Source of the DNA: DAISKN01 sp963716925
GTDB lineage: Bacteria; Acidobacteriota; Vicinamibacteria; Marinacidobacterales; SMYC01
DNA length: 64,000 bases
NCBI GenBank assembly: GCA_963716925.1
Contig: CAVQUX010000010.1
Coordinates: forward strand, 248,001-312,000
Direction: 5' to 3'
Shown in pieces: positions 25,630 through 33,340 of this stretch; the stretch's first letter is position 1; each line of letters starts with the position of its first letter. The position numbers and the translations under genes are program-made. The notes beneath the pieces were generated by a model. The model was not told the origin of the DNA, made no database searches, and saw only the letters and a list, made by a program, of their open reading frames with translations.

Positions 25630-26527
25630 GAGGCTGGTCGCCTGCGCCGGTCTCGCGCTCTCGGCGTCGCTCGCCGGCCCCGGGGACGCGGCGGCGCAGG
25701 TCTACGGCTATACGGACGAGAACGGCATCCTCATCCTCTCGAACGTTCTCACCAACGACCGCATGCGCCTCATCGTGGACGATACTCCGGAGAACGCGGG
25801 AACCGTCTGGCACTACAGCGGGCAGTACGACCCCATGATCCTCAAGGCCTCGAGCCTCTTCGGAGTCGACTCTTCTCTGGTTCGAGCGGTGATCGCCGTC
25901 GAGTCCGCGTTCAACCGCTATGCGCGGTCCCACAAGGGAGCGCGCGGCCTGATGCAGCTCATGCCCGACACCGGCCGCCGCTACGGGGTGGTCAACGCCT
26001 ACGACCCCTGGCAGAACATCCGCGCGGGGACCGCCCACCTTCGCGACCTCATCGACGAGTTCGACGATTTGAGCCTGGCGCTCGCCGCCTACAACGCGGG
26101 GCCCACCCCCGTCCGGAAGTACGGAGCCATCCCGCCCTATCCCGAGACGCGCAATTACGTTAGGAAAGTGCTCGCGATCTATGGCGTGGGGTCGAAGATA
26201 CAAATCGTCCGCGGGGACCGCGTCTACAGCATCGACCAGCCGGGCGGAAAGACGCAGGTGACCGTCGGGGCTCCGAGCCCCGCCAGCGACAACGGCTCGG
26301 CCCGTGCCGGTGCTTCGCCGCTGGCCGATCTCGCCCGTCGCGCGGCCGCCGCCCGGGGCATGGCCGCGGCCCCGACGCCGCTCGTCCCGGCACCGGCGGC
26401 GAGCGCGCTCGCGGCGCCCCTGCAATCCGCGGAGCTCGTGTACTACCGGTTCGTCGGTCCCGACGGCACCGTCTTCATCACCCGTCAGAGACCCGACACC
26501 TTCCCCTACGACGTTCTCTCACCCTGA
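25622..26527 (+). CDS. Secreted lytic transglycosylase (SLT/MltE-like)
   Basis: 301 residues, GTG start overlapping the alaS stop by 8 nt. A signal peptide (LVACAGLALSASLAGPGDAAAQ) leads into a DUF4124-like strand YGYTDENGILILSN, then a lysozyme-fold SLT domain: SLVRAVIAVESAFNRYARSH with the catalytic Glu of ES, KGARGLMQLMPDTGRRYGV, and ALAAYNAGPTPVRKYG. It cleaves the MurNAc-GlcNAc bond with 1,6-anhydro product formation. After an Ala/Pro-rich linker the C-terminus repeats a DUF4124-like unit (YYRFVGPDGTVFITRQRP), so similar small units flank the catalytic domain. Periplasmic. Confidence 0.88.
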
Positions 26528-26539
26528 GTGAATCCTGGT

Positions 26540-26640
26540 GTAAGAAGGGAGACAGGAGGATTAGGAGCTAGGGGGACACCGTCGGATCCCATCCCCCAAT
26601 TCTTCCATCTCCATAGGCCCCTTCTCGAACTCGCGGCAGC
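26540..26640. other. Purine-skewed intergenic tract
   Basis: The 156-bp gap before the TPR-AIM24 gene begins with a purine-rich tract (GGGAGACAGGAGGATTAGG and following, 26546-26575) and continues with CCCCCAATTCTTCCATCTCC. Similar CAATTC/TCTCCTAT-type intergenic wording recurs near 61300-61340. A possible -10 TACTAT at 26662-26667 precedes the ATG at 26684 by 16 nt. No gene seen. Confidence 0.35.
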
Positions 26641-26683
26641 GTTTGGGGGCGGGTTTTGGGTTACTATTTGAAGCGATCGGTTT

Positions 26684-28390
26684 ATGGCGAACCAGTCCTC
26701 CACCCCGTTCGACCAGGGTCTCTTTCTCGTTCACCTCAACCGGGGCCGCGAGCACTTCGACGCGCGTAATTTCGGCGACGCCGCGGAGGAGCTGGAGGAG
26801 GCCCGGCGGCTGCGCCCGAGCGACGACACCGTCCTGAACCTCCTCGGGCTCGCTTATTTCAAGCAGGAGAAGTTCCGCGAAGCCGATAGCGTCTATCGCC
26901 GGCTCATCGAGCTCAACCCCGAGTCCTCCACGCTCTTTTTCAACCTGGGACTCGTCTGCTTCAAGCTCTCGGACCTGGACCGGGCGGAAGCGACGTTTCT
27001 CCGGGCGCTCGAGCTGAAGCCCGACAATCAGAAGACGCATTTCTATCTCGGCAACATCTACGAGAAGAAGAAGCAGTACTACAACGCGATCTTCCAGTAT
27101 CGGAAGGCCGGCGCCAACATCATGGTCAAGCGGGTCCAGGAGAAGATCGATCGGGAGCGGCCCTCGGACCGGGACGATGGGGAAGATTTCGCTCTCCCCA
27201 CGCCGAGCCCGGACGACACGCGTCCCACGCTCGCCGCGACCTCCGAAGGCGAGAAGACGTCGCCCGATCTCCTGATCGAGAAGGTGAACGTCGATACCAT
27301 CGATCGGAGACGCATCCTCTCGGCGATTCAACAGGGTCTCTTCGTCGAGCGACCGCTGGAGACGGAGCCCGCCGCGAGCCCGCCGCAAGCGGAAGCCTCG
27401 CTGGAGGAGCTGGTAGAGCGCGCCGTTACCCCTTCCGACACTCAGGAGACGGTCCTCAGCGTGGACGAGCGGAGCACTCTCGCCGAGGAAGCGAAGTCTC
27501 TGCGCATCGAGACCGAGGAAACCATTCCTCCGCCCCCTCCGCCGTCGAAGCCGGTCGGGGTCGAGACCACGCGCCTTCGATTGAGCGAGCCCCTCGTACA
27601 GGACGAGTCCCTGGCGGAGATGGCGCGCCGGAAGGAGCCCTCGAGCGCGAGCGCGGACCTGTTCTTCCGGGAACCGGAGCGAGGCCGACCGGTCATCATT
27701 TCGCCCGTCGAGTCGCTCTCCGCCGGCGGCGAGCGGCAGAGCATGGTCCAGGGGCTCAACTGGGGAGCGACACCCTCCGCCGGCGAGCCCCACGTGTACG
27801 CTCGGGGGCGGCGGCGCGAGGACTTGTTCCGCTACCTCGAGGACAACCTCATGGAGGTCAACTTCTCGGGAAAAGTGTTCATCAAGCAGGGCACCATCTA
27901 CAGCTACAGCGGGAACCTCACGTTCTGGGTGAAGCCGCAGCGCCAGGAATCGGTACCTCCCCTGGTCATCGTCAGTGGAACGGGAAAGCTCCTCCTCACG
28001 GACCGACAGAGGGAGATCACCGTGCTGGCAATCGATGACGACGAGATCTACGTCGAGCCGTCTCACCTCCTCGCCTGCCAGGAGACTCTCACGCCACGCT
28101 ACGGCATCATCGACAGAGAGGGAGGAAAGAGCGCTTTCCACGTGCTGGTGATCCAGGGCACGGGAATGATCGCGCTCTCCGTGGCCACGAGCCCTCTGGT
28201 GCTCTCCGTCCAGAAGCCCTATCCGGTGAACGTCTCGACCGGGAGCATCATCTCCTGGTCGGGAGACCTGACTCCGACCATCGTCGAGGACGAAGTCCTG
28301 GCCGAGCTGATGCTTCCGGGGTCCGGAACCGGAATGAACCTGAGGCTCGAGGGCGAGGGCCGGGTGATGATGGAGAAGCTCAGCCGCTAG
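26684..28390 (+). CDS. TPR protein fused to an AIM24/TRAP-like beta domain
   Basis: 568 residues. Residues about 1-145 are tandem TPRs (AAEELEEARRLRPSDDTVLN, EADSVYRRLIELNPESSTLF, AEATFLRALELKPDNQKTHF). A low-complexity, Pro/Glu-rich linker (about 155-360) follows. The C-terminal 200 residues form a beta domain with GNLTFWVKP, VSGTGKLLLTDRQREITVLA, IDDDEIYVEPSHLLACQETL and GTIISWSGDL-like GSIISWSGDLTPTI, matching the AIM24/TRAP-like family of unknown biochemical role. No signal peptide or membrane helix, so a cytosolic scaffold is likely. Converges with the metallopeptidase-like gene. Confidence 0.8.
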   Translation: MANQSSTPFDQGLFLVHLNRGREHFDARNFGDAAEELEEARRLRPSDDTVLNLLGLAYFKQEKFREADSVYRRLIELNPESSTLFFNLGLVCFKLSDLDRAEATFLRALELKPDNQKTHFYLGNIYEKKKQYYNAIFQYRKAGANIMVKRVQEKIDRERPSDRDDGEDFALPTPSPDDTRPTLAATSEGEKTSPDLLIEKVNVDTIDRRRILSAIQQGLFVERPLETEPAASPPQAEASLEELVERAVTPSDTQETVLSVDERSTLAEEAKSLRIETEETIPPPPPPSKPVGVETTRLRLSEPLVQDESLAEMARRKEPSSASADLFFREPERGRPVIISPVESLSAGGERQSMVQGLNWGATPSAGEPHVYARGRRREDLFRYLEDNLMEVNFSGKVFIKQGTIYSYSGNLTFWVKPQRQESVPPLVIVSGTGKLLLTDRQREITVLAIDDDEIYVEPSHLLACQETLTPRYGIIDREGGKSAFHVLVIQGTGMIALSVATSPLVLSVQKPYPVNVSTGSIISWSGDLTPTIVEDEVLAELMLPGSGTGMNLRLEGEGRVMMEKLSR

Positions 28391-28402
28391 GAAAGCTCGA
28401 GA

Positions 28403-29668
28403 TCAGCGAAATCTCCGCCGCTCGAATACGACTTCGCGGCCGGAGGAAGTCAGGGAATTGTTCTCCCCCACGAAGCGAGCGTCGGCGTAGGCCTTCAGGG
28501 CATCCCGAAACTCCCGGGCGTCGGACTCCGAGTCCCAGACGCTTCGCCAGACCAGCCGATACGAACCGCTTCCATCGCCGAGGACGGCGTAGCGGTCTCC
28601 TCCCCACCCGGCGGCCGCGGCGGCGGCCGATTCTCCCGCCGGGCCCCCGCGCAGAAGGACCCGAATCAGAAATTCGCCGAGGATACCCTCGAAGTCGGGC
28701 TGGGCTCGTTCGATCTCGGGCAGCGCCACATCCAGAGGCTCGTCGACACGGTCCAGGTACTTTTCCGGATGGAGGACCTGCTCCATCGACCTCGGGGGAC
28801 GCTCGAGCTTCTGGTTCAAGAGCGTGAAGCCGCCCTTTGCGAAGATCGCGGCGGCGAGGTTCCGCCCGTCGAAATAGGGCGCGATGAGCTGCTCCTGCAC
28901 GACGGGCGGAGCCGCGCGCAGCGAGGGGCCAGCGGCGAACATCGCCGCGATCTCTTCACCCGTCAGGCTCTGTGAGAAGACCCTGAAGAGGTTCGCGACC
29001 TCGGGCTGATTCGAAGTCGCCCCGGAGCTCAAGTATTGTTCCATCAGGACGGAGGCGTCGCCCTCCAGGAGACACAGAGCCGCAAGCCTCCGGTCGTCGT
29101 AGTCGCTCTGGACCTGGAGCTTCTCCCGGATGACCACCTTCTGGTCCTGAATCGCGTGGCGGAGCTCGTGGGAGAGAACGAGCTGGTTCATGAGGTTCAG
29201 GCTCTGGCCCGACGATATGGCGAAGAGCTTCTTCACCCCGGGCCGCTCGTCGTAGAACCCGGCGACGTTCTCCTCCAGGACTTTCGCGCGGGTCGCCCGG
29301 AGATCGTGCGCCTCGGTGAGAAGACCGAAACCGCGGAGCATTCGCTCTTCCCGCTCCGCGTAGTCGACGGGATATTCCTCGTCGAAGAGATCCCGGATGT
29401 ACCGCGCGAGCTCCTCCCGGGCCATGAAGTTGACGGGAACGTCCCTCTGGAAAGGCAGCTTTCCGACGTCCGCCACCCGCTTTTTCAACTCGTCGGGGGA
29501 TACGGGAGGAAGCCCGAGGAGAGCGCCGATCCGATCGAGCGCCTCGCTCATCTCCGCCTCGCTCATCTGCCGCCCGGCGGCGGAGGCGATGGACGAGCCC
29601 GAGAGACCCAACAGGTTGAACAGGGCCGCGACGATCAGGACTGGAATCCGCAAGCCGGCTCCCGACAT
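28403..29668 (-). CDS. Secreted HExxH putative metallopeptidase
   Basis: 421 residues from ATG 29668, whose first base overlaps the stop of the V4R-like gene (TGATG). Signal peptide GLRIPVLIVAALFNLLGLSGS, then a largely helical protein. The zinc motif is LVLSHELRHAIQDQ (HELRH = HExxH); LEGDASVLMEQYLSSG some 30 residues later could supply the third ligand Glu, as in gluzincins. C-terminal half has no recognised domain. Substrate unknown; periplasmic or exported. Translational coupling to the V4R-like gene suggests a joint function. Confidence 0.6.
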   Translation of the reverse strand: MSGAGLRIPVLIVAALFNLLGLSGSSIASAAGRQMSEAEMSEALDRIGALLGLPPVSPDELKKRVADVGKLPFQRDVPVNFMAREELARYIRDLFDEEYPVDYAEREERMLRGFGLLTEAHDLRATRAKVLEENVAGFYDERPGVKKLFAISSGQSLNLMNQLVLSHELRHAIQDQKVVIREKLQVQSDYDDRRLAALCLLEGDASVLMEQYLSSGATSNQPEVANLFRVFSQSLTGEEIAAMFAAGPSLRAAPPVVQEQLIAPYFDGRNLAAAIFAKGGFTLLNQKLERPPRSMEQVLHPEKYLDRVDEPLDVALPEIERAQPDFEGILGEFLIRVLLRGGPAGESAAAAAAGWGGDRYAVLGDGSGSYRLVWRSVWDSESDAREFRDALKAYADARFVGENNSLTSSGREVVFERRRFR

Positions 29669-30261
29669 CACGCGGCCTGATGCCGCTCCAGAAGGGCTTC
29701 GAAGCTGCAGGTATCCGACCCCTGGCCGCGGCAGCTCGATTCGGTGACCGAGTAGCATTGGATATCGGTCTTTTCGAGCAGCCCCGCGAACAGTGCGGCG
29801 TAGAAATGACATCGTTTCTGCCCGCCGTCCTCGGCCGGAGTATGGCAAAAGAGGGAGTTCGTCACCGTCAGCAGCAGCTTCTCCCCATCCCGCTTCACCG
29901 AGAGCTGGGCATCCTTGTGGATGCTGCGCAGACCGCTGTGGAGGAGGTGCTTCACCAGCCGCTCACGGCCGAACTTCGGTAGTGTCTCCAGGAGCCTTCG
30001 CTCGATCTGCGAGAAATCGCCGTACGCACGCTCCGAGGCCGTGCGCCCCGCGGCGTCGATGACCTTGTAGTAGAGCGAGGGATTTCGGCGGAGATACCCC
30101 ACGGCGCCGATGACCGTTGCCACGTGAAATCGGGCCCTCCGGGCGGAAGGATCGAACCATCGCGCGAATACTTCGAGCTCCTCGGGGGCATGCTCCTCGA
30201 GCGCTCGCTGCAGGCTCGTGACGAACAACCGTTCCACCTGTACGTCCGCGGTGCCCGGCAT
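29668..30261 (-). CDS. V4R-like (4-vinyl reductase fold) sensory protein
   Basis: 197 residues from ATG 30261 (a TTG at 30291 would add ten). The C-terminal half resembles a V4R small-molecule-binding domain: FYAALFAGLLEKTDIQCYSV and the closing ESSCRGQGSDTCSFEALLER, with the typical C-x-G-x3-C-x-F pattern. The N-terminal helical part (VERLFVTSLQRALEEHAPEE) resembles short regulatory proteins of Myxococcota-like genomes. Likely a cytosolic ligand sensor coupled to the secreted peptidase gene downstream. Assignment is from the end motif only. Confidence 0.5.
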   Translation of the reverse strand: MPGTADVQVERLFVTSLQRALEEHAPEELEVFARWFDPSARRARFHVATVIGAVGYLRRNPSLYYKVIDAAGRTASERAYGDFSQIERRLLETLPKFGRERLVKHLLHSGLRSIHKDAQLSVKRDGEKLLLTVTNSLFCHTPAEDGGQKRCHFYAALFAGLLEKTDIQCYSVTESSCRGQGSDTCSFEALLERHQAA

Positions 30262-30392
30262 GACTATCGAGGTCCGGCCCGTCGGGACCAAGCCGTCGGG
30301 GGTTGCCCGAACGAGAGGCGCGCCAATATCATAAACTTCGGAACTTGGACGAGTATATCACCGCCGCTTCCAGCCCCAAACCCGGGGCGGCC

Positions 30393-30986
30393 GTGGAGGG
30401 GGCGATCCTCGCCGGAGGCAAGAGTCGCCGGATGGGACGGGAGAAGCTCCTCCTCCCCTTCCGGGGCGCGACCGTGATTCAGATCGTTTGCGACGCCCTC
30501 CTGCCGGTCGTCGAGCGCCTTCGCCTCATCGGGCGCGAGCCCATTCCCGGTCTCCCGCGGCTTCCAGCCCAGCCGGACCTCCATCCCGGTCTGGGACCGC
30601 TCTCCGGAATTCACGCCGCCCTGGCGACGGCGGAAGCCGACCGCGTCCTGGTGGTCGCCTGCGACCTCCCCTTCGTGACGACGGCGTTCCTCCGCGGACT
30701 GCTGGAGGCGCTCGCGCCGGACATCGACGCGGTCGTGCCCTGTCCGGGGGGCGAACCGGTCGCGGTCTGCGCCCTTTACCGGGTCGCGTGTCTAGGCGAG
30801 CTCTCCCGTCGTCTCGAACGACGGGAGCTCGCGGCCCACGCGTTCGCGAGCGCCCTTCGGGCCCGCTTTCTCGACGATCGCGACCTGTCGAGGCTCGATC
30901 CTTCGGGAACCTGTCTCCTGAACCTCAATACCCCCCTCGATTACCAGAAAGCGCAGGAGATCCTCCGGAACGAAAGTAAAACTTGA
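30393..30986 (+). CDS. mobA: Molybdenum cofactor guanylyltransferase MobA-like
   Basis: 197 residues from GTG 30393, which gives the family-typical N-terminus VEGAILAGGKSRRMGREKLL; an upstream in-frame TTG at 30303 would add 30 unusual residues. Nucleotide motif LAGGKSRRMG, the GPLSGIHAAL block and VVACDLPFVT with metal-binding Asp are present; it ends LNLNTPLDYQKAQEIL, as MobA does. MobA attaches GMP to molybdopterin to form bis-MGD. No other molybdenum cofactor gene is close by. A related NTP transferase is possible but less likely. Confidence 0.85.
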   Translation: MEGAILAGGKSRRMGREKLLLPFRGATVIQIVCDALLPVVERLRLIGREPIPGLPRLPAQPDLHPGLGPLSGIHAALATAEADRVLVVACDLPFVTTAFLRGLLEALAPDIDAVVPCPGGEPVAVCALYRVACLGELSRRLERRELAAHAFASALRARFLDDRDLSRLDPSGTCLLNLNTPLDYQKAQEILRNESKT

Positions 30987-30991
30987 GCCGG

Positions 30992-31021
30992 TTGACACGA
31001 AACCTGCCCGGATGTTATTTT
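30992..31021 (+). promoter_or_regulatory. Promoter upstream of the actin-like gene pair
   Basis: TTGACA (30992-30997) directly after the mobA stop, with -10 candidate TATTTT (31016-31021, 18-nt spacer). The predicted leader is about 145 nt, long for this window, and contains a repeated GAGCCTGC element (GAGCCTGCGG, GAGCCTGCTG). It would drive the actin-like pair and probably the amidase. Confidence 0.55.
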
Positions 31022-31170
31022 TTGGTACGATTGATAGCTCCCTGCTGAGCCTGCGGTTGTTGCGCCGAGCCTGCTGAACTCAGGCCGGATTCGTGTCGGG
31101 CGGCGGCCCGGACTCGGGGGAGATATCCCTTCACCCATCTGACGAGTCGCCGGAATAGGAATCGACGAAA

Positions 31171-32208
31171 ATGCCTGTCCGAAAATCCTCGAAAGCAACG
31201 ACGAAACGCCCCGCTCACGCCGACGCCGTCGGCCTCGATCTCGGAACGAGCTCCGTCGTCTCCGCGCGGCAGAACGGGCGCGGCATCCAGGCGGAGGCCG
31301 AGCTCAACGCTTTCATCGAGCTTCCCACCTCCCGGTTCACGGAGCAGATTCTCCACCAGAACGAGATCGACTTCGTTCGCGAGAACGGCCATCTGGTGGT
31401 GTTCGGAAACGGGGCCTTCCGATTCGCGAACATGTTCAATACCGAGACCAGGCGCCCCATGCGTCATGGGCTGGTCAACGCGAGCGAGCCCTACGCGCAG
31501 AAGCTCCTGGAGGTCATCGTCCAGAAGCTCGTGGGGAAGCCCCGCTCCAAGAGCCAGCCGGACCTGGTCTGTTTCAGCGTTCCCGGGGCGCCCCGGGGCG
31601 CGCCCTCGAGCCTGGTGTACCACGAAGCGCTGATGAAGCAGATGCTCGAGGGAAAGGGGTTCGAAGCGCGGTCCATCAACGAGGGGCTGGCGGTGGTCTT
31701 CTCCGAGCTCGAGAAAGAGAACTTCTCCGGCATCGGCATCAGCTTCGGCGGCGGTCTGACCAACGTCTGCCTCGCCTACCTCTCGGTGCCGGTGTTCACG
31801 TTCGCCGTCGACAAGGGCGGCGACGACGTGGACGAAGCGGTGGGAGAAGTGACGGGCGAGACCGCCACCCGGGTCAAGGCGATCAAGGAAGAGGGTCTCG
31901 ACCTCACTCACAAGCCCCGCACCAAGGTCGGCGGCGCCCTGCTCATCTACTACGAGGACCTCATCGAGACCGTAGTGGAGGCGATCGGCGAAGCGCTCTC
32001 GCGCGCCGAGCGGATGCCGAAGCTCGATCGCCCGCTTCCGGTGGTGCTCGGCGGCGGATCCGCGCTTCCCAAGGGTTTCGCCCAGCGCTTCGCCCGGGCG
32101 CTCGAAGCGAAGAAGCTTCCCATCGCCCTCGGCGAAGTGAAGCTCGCCCGCGATCCCCTGACGGCGACGGCGCGCGGCGCCCTGCTCGCGGCCCTCTACG
32201 AGAACTGA
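31171..32208 (+). CDS. Actin-fold ATPase-like protein A of a tandem pair
   Basis: 345 residues with a short basic N-terminal extension (MPVRKSSKATTKRP). Actin/Hsp70-fold landmarks: phosphate-1 GLDLGTSSVV (21-30), connector INEGLAVVFSEL (169-180), phosphate-2 GIGISFGGGLTNVCL (187-201), GDDVDEAVGEVTGETATRVK resembling the MreB GDxxD...GExTAExIK region, and adenosine motif VVLGGGSALPKGF. The aspartate normally found in phosphate-2 (DIGGGTT in MreB) is Ser191 here. It is not MreB, FtsA or DnaK; it fits a divergent MreB/ParM-like branch. By hand about 174 of 325 aligned residues match the next gene. A filament-forming cytoskeletal role is inference. Confidence 0.75.
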   Translation: MPVRKSSKATTKRPAHADAVGLDLGTSSVVSARQNGRGIQAEAELNAFIELPTSRFTEQILHQNEIDFVRENGHLVVFGNGAFRFANMFNTETRRPMRHGLVNASEPYAQKLLEVIVQKLVGKPRSKSQPDLVCFSVPGAPRGAPSSLVYHEALMKQMLEGKGFEARSINEGLAVVFSELEKENFSGIGISFGGGLTNVCLAYLSVPVFTFAVDKGGDDVDEAVGEVTGETATRVKAIKEEGLDLTHKPRTKVGGALLIYYEDLIETVVEAIGEALSRAERMPKLDRPLPVVLGGGSALPKGFAQRFARALEAKKLPIALGEVKLARDPLTATARGALLAALYEN

Positions 32209-32238
32209 TTCGTTCGGCAGCTCGCAAGGAGAAAGACG

Positions 32239-33249
32239 ATGGAGACCGTGATCTCGAACGGAGAGGGACGCATCGGGCTCGACGTGGGCACGAGCAAGCT
32301 CATGACCATCCGACAGACGGGAAACCAGCTCAAGGCCTCGGTCGAGGTGAACGCGTTCCTTCCCCTCCCCTACTCCCGTATCACCGAGAACATCCTGCTC
32401 CAGAACAAGGTTCACTACTACCAGAGCAATGGACACTTCTATGTCTACGGGAACAATGCCGAGAAATTCGCCGGCCTCTTCAATTCCGAGACCCGGCGAC
32501 CGATGAGCCGTGGTCTCATCAACCCCAACGAGCCGTCGGCACTGACCCTGATCAAGGTCATGCTCCAGGGACTGTTGAAGAAGCCCAAGGGCAAGGACGA
32601 GCTCGTCTGCTTCTCCGTGCCCGGCGCTCCCGCCGATTCCCCGAACGACCTCATCTACCACGAGCAGCTCCTGAAAGGGTTCCTCTCGGAGCTCGGCTAC
32701 GAGACGAAGAGCATCAACGAGGGGCTGGCGATCGTGTTCTCGGAGCTCGAGAGCGAGAATTTCACCGGTATCGGCATCTCCGCCGGCGGAGGAATGTGCA
32801 ACGCCTGCCTCGCCTACCTGTCGGTTCCCGTGGTCTCGTTCTCCACCTCGAAAGCCGGAGACTACATCGACCGGAGCGTGGGCTCGGTCACCGGAGAGTC
32901 GGCGACCCGGGTGAAGATGGTGAAGGAGCAATCGCTCGACCTCGCGCGCTCCCCGAAGGACAAGATCGAGGAAGCGCTCCACATTTACTACGACGACATG
33001 ATCGCGACGCTCATCTCGACCCTCAATGAGTCCGTCGCCCGTGCGTCGAGCGAGTCCCACAAGCTCGATCGCGCCGTGCCGGTCGTGCTCGCCGGAGGGA
33101 CGGCGCAGCCCCGTGGATTCCGGGAGCGGTTCGAGAAAGCGCTCTCCCAGTCGAAGTGCCCGGTGCCGATCTCGGAGGTGAGGCTTTCACCCAACCCGAC
33201 ACAGGCCACCGCCAAGGGCGCATATATTGCCGCGGTCTACGACAACTAA
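32239..33249 (+). CDS. Actin-fold ATPase-like protein B of a tandem pair
   Basis: 336 residues, ATG with AAGGAG at 32226-32231, 30 nt after its paralogue. Landmarks: phosphate-1 GLDVGTSKLMTIRQ (13-26), connector INEGLAIVFSEL, phosphate-2 GIGISAGGGMCNACL with Ser181 in place of Asp, GDYIDRSVGSVTGESATRVK, adenosine motif VVLAGGTAQPRGF. Shared invariant blocks such as NSETRRPM, LVCFSVPGAP and CLAYLSVPV run through both copies. It lacks the basic N-terminal extension of copy A. The pair may form a two-component filament, by analogy with BtubA/B, but this is untested. Confidence 0.75.
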   Translation: METVISNGEGRIGLDVGTSKLMTIRQTGNQLKASVEVNAFLPLPYSRITENILLQNKVHYYQSNGHFYVYGNNAEKFAGLFNSETRRPMSRGLINPNEPSALTLIKVMLQGLLKKPKGKDELVCFSVPGAPADSPNDLIYHEQLLKGFLSELGYETKSINEGLAIVFSELESENFTGIGISAGGGMCNACLAYLSVPVVSFSTSKAGDYIDRSVGSVTGESATRVKMVKEQSLDLARSPKDKIEEALHIYYDDMIATLISTLNESVARASSESHKLDRAVPVVLAGGTAQPRGFRERFEKALSQSKCPVPISEVRLSPNPTQATAKGAYIAAVYDN

Positions 33250-33340
33250 GAGCGTAAAGTCTAGGGGGATGAAGAACATTCCCGCTCTTCATCTCCAACC
33301 CCTCTCTCCTTTGTCTTCGATCGGCGGCGAGTGACGGCGC

